NCBI GenBank assembly: GCA_021300075.1
Contig: JAJTIB010000017.1
Location: 1-9,097, forward strand
Origin: Rickettsiales bacterium
Lineage (GTDB): Bacteria > Pseudomonadota > Alphaproteobacteria > Rickettsiales > UBA3002
Reading direction: 5' to 3'
DNA: 9,097 nt
A model generated the notes under the pieces. The model worked only from the letters and a program-made list of their open reading frames with translations, had not been told where the DNA came from and made no database searches. This document shows, piece after piece, positions 5,808-9,097 of this stretch; position 1 is the first letter of the stretch; the number at the start of each line of letters is the position of its first letter. The position numbers were made by a program, and so were the translations under genes.

Positions 5808-7618
5808 GATTCTTTCTCCGCTGGTGACGTTGCGGTTTCCATCAATTCCAGAGTTTTACGCATCACGTCCCGCGCGATGGGCGCGGCCGTCGATGCCCCG
5901 CCGCCGCCGTGCTCAATCATCACTGCGCAACAATAATCCGGTTTCGGCGTGGGGCCATAGCCAACAAAAAGGGCATGGTGGCGGAAGCGCCAGGGAATTT
6001 TTGATTGGTCCTGCCCGCGAATGGTAATGCGTCGTACCTGCGAGGTTCCGGTTTTACCGCCAAAACGGAAGGCCGGTTCACGGATGCCGCTGCCATAGGC
6101 GGTGCCGCGCGGATCATTGGTTACCATGTCCATGCCTTCGACAGCGAGGTTCAGATACTCAGGATCAATATCGATAAAGCCTTCCGTGCGAATCTCCGTC
6201 TCGAGCGTTAGACGGGGTAGAATTTTTTTACCGCCATTCACCATCCGTGCTGTCATGACCGCCAGTTGCAGCGGTGTCGTCAGTACATCGCCCTGGCCGA
6301 TACTGGTATTGATGGTCTCGCCTGGATGCCAGATTGTATTTCGCACTCTTTTCTTCCAGGTCGGATCGGGGATAATCCCGGGTTTCTCACCCATTAGTCC
6401 CAGACCAGTCGAACTACCCAGCCCAAAGTCGTGCGCCATGGCGGAAATCGCCTCAATCCCTGCGGCGCGCCCGACCGTGTAAAAGAACGTGTCGCAGGAC
6501 TGGGCAATGGCAGAAGTATAATTCATTGTCCCGTGGCCTTCCGGTTTCCAGCAATTAAAACGGTGATTGCCAAGCATGAAGTGGCCCGGGCAGAATACCG
6601 TTGTGCCCGCATGCATCTTGCCTGCACGCAAGGCGGCCAGACCCACCAGCATCTTGAAGGTCGATCCGGGGGGGTATTGGCCGGTAATGGCCTTATTCAT
6701 GAGTGGGACTTTCTCATTCGCATTGAGGGCCTTCCAGTAATCTTCGCGGATGCCTTTACTGAATTCATTGGGGTCAAAAGCCGGCATGGATACCAGGGCC
6801 AGGACATTACCGTTATGGACATTCATCACCACCACCGCGCCGGAGTGGTCGCCCAGGCGACCGACAATAAATTCCTGCAACCGACTATCCACCGTTAAGG
6901 CCAGCGTGCCCCCGGGCTGGGGCATTTTTTTGGATAGTTCGCGAATGGGCTGGCCGAGCACGTTCACTTCCGTCTGGCGTGTTCCCGCCACCCCGCGCAG
7001 CCGATTTTCAAACAGATATTCAATGCCGTTTTTGCCGATTTTCATATCTGGCAGTTTTAGAAGGGGATGGTCGCGGTTATCGCTTTCCGCTACCTTGCCG
7101 ACATAGCCAATCAGATGCGCCGCATGATCAGCAAACGGGTAATTGCGCCACTGGCCTTCCTCGATTGCTGTGCCCGGCAATTCCGGCAAGTGAAATTCGA
7201 TTTTGGCCATCTTTTCCCACGGCAGCTGCTCCATCAGCAATAGGGGTGCGGCGCGACGACGCGGGTGAATCTCCGCCAGCAATTTATCCCGCATGGCATC
7301 TGACCAACCGAGCAGCGAGGCGATCTTCATCAGTGTCTCGCGCGCCTGCGCTGGTTTATCGCGATCCAGTAACAGACGAAAGTTCACGTCATTGGCGGCC
7401 ATGACTACCCCGATACGATCGGAGATGATGCCGCGCGGCGGAATTAACAACTGCACTTTGATGCGGTTGCCTTCAGCCTCGGTGGTAAATTCATCGCCGC
7501 GCACAAACTGTAGGTAGGATAGCCGCCCGACGAGCGCGAGCGCCGCTGTCGCCTGCACCCCACCAATTATTAGGGTGCGGCGATCAATCATTTTTTTCTG
7601 ATCAGCGGGGCGGCGCAT
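5804..7618 (-). CDS. mrdA: Penicillin-binding protein 2 (elongation transpeptidase)
   Basis: A class B penicillin-binding protein: a periplasmic DD-transpeptidase, anchored by one N-terminal helix, that cross-links peptidoglycan with RodA in the elongasome. From the ATG at 7618 it has 604 residues: a cytoplasmic tail, a membrane helix (about 14-36), a pedestal/dimerisation domain starting near PPRGIISDR, and the transpeptidase domain. Catalytic motifs are complete: S319-T-F-K322 in PPGSTFK, S374-C-D376 in QSCDTFFY, and K522-T-G524 in GKTGTSQ. Cys343, Cys356, His362 and Cys375 are arranged like the zinc site described for Acinetobacter PBP2. The ATG at 7618 is preferred, with AAGG eight bases upstream; an in-frame TTG at 7636 would add six residues. 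It overlaps rodA by four bases and is preceded by a 196-base gap after mreD. Function is secure. Confidence 0.97.
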   Translation of the reverse strand: MRRPADQKKMIDRRTLIIGGVQATAALALVGRLSYLQFVRGDEFTTEAEGNRIKVQLLIPPRGIISDRIGVVMAANDVNFRLLLDRDKPAQARETLMKIASLLGWSDAMRDKLLAEIHPRRRAAPLLLMEQLPWEKMAKIEFHLPELPGTAIEEGQWRNYPFADHAAHLIGYVGKVAESDNRDHPLLKLPDMKIGKNGIEYLFENRLRGVAGTRQTEVNVLGQPIRELSKKMPQPGGTLALTVDSRLQEFIVGRLGDHSGAVVVMNVHNGNVLALVSMPAFDPNEFSKGIREDYWKALNANEKVPLMNKAITGQYPPGSTFKMLVGLAALRAGKMHAGTTVFCPGHFMLGNHRFNCWKPEGHGTMNYTSAIAQSCDTFFYTVGRAAGIEAISAMAHDFGLGSSTGLGLMGEKPGIIPDPTWKKRVRNTIWHPGETINTSIGQGDVLTTPLQLAVMTARMVNGGKKILPRLTLETEIRTEGFIDIDPEYLNLAVEGMDMVTNDPRGTAYGSGIREPAFRFGGKTGTSQVRRITIRGQDQSKIPWRFRHHALFVGYGPTPKPDYCCAVMIEHGGGGASTAAPIARDVMRKTLELMETATSPAEKES

Positions 7619-7814
7619 CCTCAAAGCCTTAACCAAGCTTCGCCCATCTGTCCAGAAAGGCTATCCTTAGTTTGGTCAATTTATCAGACAAAATGGATTA
7701 ACCCCGCCAGCGCGTGAGGGCAGGCGATGTGCCGGACCGTTCTGTGAAGGGGTAACTCCGCGAGGATAACGAAGAATATCAGGGACGATGATTTCTTCAG
7801 ATGACTTTACAGGG
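7619..7814 (-). other. Intergenic gap between mreD and mrdA
   Basis: A 196-base gap in an operon otherwise joined by short gaps or overlaps. It has no convincing small gene: only an eight-codon ATG frame near 7647 and an open frame without a start. A possible imperfect long-range stem pairs TTAACCCC (7698-7705) with GGGGTAA (7749-7755) around a GC-rich loop. A weak promoter for mrdA could lie here (for example TTGTCT about 16 bases before TAAGGAT on the coding strand), but the match is poor and it is not called. Confidence 0.3.
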
Positions 7815-8333
7815 TTATTTCCTCGGTGTCATGTTTGGCAGCATCGGCAGCACCCATTGCAATAAAAGATGCAGAACTGGATACCACAGCACCGTCACAA
7901 TCATACTTTTAATTGTTGGCCATATCGGCATCCATACCTGATTTACCCACGCCATTATCAGCCAAAGCGCGCTGAGGTAAAGCACGGTCATCACCGTCAC
8001 TTCCAGCCAAAGTACCCGGAAATTCTGGCGGTTCAGGCGTCCCGCACGACGGCGAAGTGCCAGCGTCAACAGCATCACCAGCAGTGCCTGTGGCCCGAGT
8101 GCTGTACCGCGTACCAGATCTTGAAGGAGGCCGATCAGAAACCCGAACCAGAGCGGCCAAATGGCGGGGGAGTAGCTGACAAAGAAACAGGTCAGCAAAA
8201 TGACTATTTCGGGGTAAAGATGCAGCCCGTGAACCACCGAGGGAACCACGCCCAGAAGCACCAGAAAAAGGCTTAGGCCTGCAGGAATCAACAGTCGCAA
8301 CTGGTCAGAAAAAGAATAATGCGCGCGCGTCAT
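7815..8333 (-). CDS. mreD: Rod shape-determining membrane protein MreD
   Basis: Small polytopic inner-membrane protein of the elongasome that works with MreC to regulate RodA-PBP2. The 172-residue length is typical. The sequence is about five or six hydrophobic helices (roughly 12-36, 40-55, 57-72, 78-94, 107-130 and 139-163), and carries the MreD-like core GFLIGLLQDLVRGTALGPQA (64-83), with the acidic residue between helices followed by a Gly-rich turn. MreD is poorly conserved, so position is the second line of evidence: it begins 14 bases after the mreC stop and precedes mrdA on the same strand. The ATG at 8333 has no strong ribosome site, so coupling to mreC translation is likely. No defect seen. 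Confidence 0.93.
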   Translation of the reverse strand: MTRAHYSFSDQLRLLIPAGLSLFLVLLGVVPSVVHGLHLYPEIVILLTCFFVSYSPAIWPLWFGFLIGLLQDLVRGTALGPQALLVMLLTLALRRRAGRLNRQNFRVLWLEVTVMTVLYLSALWLIMAWVNQVWMPIWPTIKSMIVTVLWYPVLHLLLQWVLPMLPNMTPRK

Positions 8334-8347
8334 ATCTGCGCGTTATA

Positions 8348-9097
8348 TCAGTGGGAATGATGTTGCACAATCCGCACGAATTCGGGACCCGTCACGGGAC
8401 GTACCGGACGTACCCATACCGTGCCGTTTTTGATGCTGAACACCGTTCCGGCAATGATTGAGGGCGGCATCAATCCGCCATCTTCAGTGGTCACAATCAT
8501 GTCGCCTACCTTAACACGGTGGCTGGGAGAGAGAAACGACAACTGCATCATTTCCTCGCCTGTCCCCACCAGAATCCCGCGGTCGCGCGAATCTGCCGCA
8601 ATCACAGGAATGCGTGAAGTAACATCGCTGATGAGCATCACCTCTGCGCTGTGGGGCGATGTGGACATCACCCGCCCAAGAAGGCCGTGGGCATCCACCA
8701 CCGCCTGATAGGATTTGACCCCTTCTTCGCGACCGGCATTCACTAACAGGCGCTGACTAAGCGGACCGCCCAGATCACCCGTGACTTTGGCGCTGATATA
8801 GGTCGCGCCACTGACGGGTTGATATTGCATCAACTCACGCAGAGCCTGGTTTTCAGCTTTGAGCGCGAGCGCCACTGATTGCCAGTGCCTGAGCGTATCA
8901 TTTTCATTCTTGAGCTTCTGGTTCTGCTGATGGGCAGTCATGACCCCATCGACCCAGCCGCCGATACGATGCCATGATTCCACGGGTTTGGCGAGCAGGC
9001 TGAAGACCGGGGCGAGGCGCTCGAGCGTCGCCATGCGCGCGGCCGCAATGGTCTCGTTCTGGGCGCGTGAGAATGCAATGAGGCTGAGCGCACTCAC
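8348..9097 (-). CDS. mreC: Rod shape-determining protein MreC, 5' end off window
   Basis: Periplasmic scaffold of the elongasome, anchored by one N-terminal helix, that binds and activates PBP2. The 249 residues present lack the cytoplasmic tail and most of the membrane helix; the GTG at 9097 is therefore almost certainly an internal valine, not the start. Visible parts are the end of the membrane segment, a coiled coil (about 52-92, rich in Gln, Asn, Glu and Leu), and two beta-barrel domains containing RLLVNAGREEGV (116-127), GLLGRVMSTSPHSAEV (138-153), SRIPV (161-165) and GDMIVTTEDGGLMPP (198-212), all at the expected MreC positions. The short His-containing C-terminus ends 14 bases before mreD. 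It is the first visible gene of the minus-strand operon, so any operon promoter lies beyond the right edge. Confidence 0.95.
   Translation of the reverse strand: MSALSLIAFSRAQNETIAAARMATLERLAPVFSLLAKPVESWHRIGGWVDGVMTAHQQNQKLKNENDTLRHWQSVALALKAENQALRELMQYQPVSGATYISAKVTGDLGGPLSQRLLVNAGREEGVKSYQAVVDAHGLLGRVMSTSPHSAEVMLISDVTSRIPVIAADSRDRGILVGTGEEMMQLSFLSPSHRVKVGDMIVTTEDGGLMPPSIIAGTVFSIKNGTVWVRPVRPVTGPEFVRIVQHHSH

Noticed and set aside
6431..6898. 155-codon + strand frame opposite mrdA
   Set aside because: Antisense to the PBP2 transpeptidase domain, including its Ser-x-x-Lys motif; a coding shadow.
7869..8276. 135-codon + strand frame opposite mreD
   Set aside because: Composition rich in His, Gln and Pro is typical of the antisense of a membrane-protein gene; no start signal.
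9095..9097. GTG at the right edge as the mreC start
   Set aside because: It would leave MreC without its cytoplasmic tail and membrane anchor; the gene most likely continues beyond the window.

Overview
The window is about 9.1 kb of mid-GC bacterial DNA and looks like an alphaproteobacterium. The evidence is a cell-elongation cluster in which mreC, mreD, the PBP2 gene and rodA are contiguous, a leuA-mreB pair with overlapping ends, and protein sequences that read as alphaproteobacterial. The order cannot be fixed from this window. A complete amino-acid biosynthesis gene such as leuA argues against a strongly reduced obligate endosymbiont. No RNA genes, CRISPR arrays, insertion sequences or transposases were seen.

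Left part (+ strand, 1-2361): the 3' part of leuA (2-isopropylmalate synthase, cut by the left edge), overlapping by one base the start of mreB (rod-shape actin homologue). Middle (2362-2746): a 385-base gene-free stretch where the two transcription directions converge. It is packed with inverted repeats: a 46-base near-perfect palindrome, a terminator-like hairpin that looks usable from both sides, an AT-rich 11-bp-arm palindrome and a short GC hairpin.

Right part (- strand, 9097-2747): transcription runs mreC (cut by the right edge) - mreD - mrdA (PBP2) - rodA - a TadE-like pseudopilin - a TadE/TadG-like protein. The first four encode the membrane scaffold, transpeptidase and glycosyltransferase of the elongasome, which work with MreB. 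In the usual arrangement mreB is the first gene of this cluster on the same strand. Here mreB faces the block from its far end, as if the mreC-to-pseudopilin segment had been inverted.

The most unusual item is the last gene. It is a 432-residue protein with an N-terminal TadE-like pseudopilin segment and a C-terminal half holding all 24 of its cysteines, including a textbook thrombospondin type-1 (TSP1) repeat. With its TadE-like partner, which carries a calcium-loop-like motif, it looks like a surface adhesive or minor-pilin pair attached to the end of the elongasome operon.
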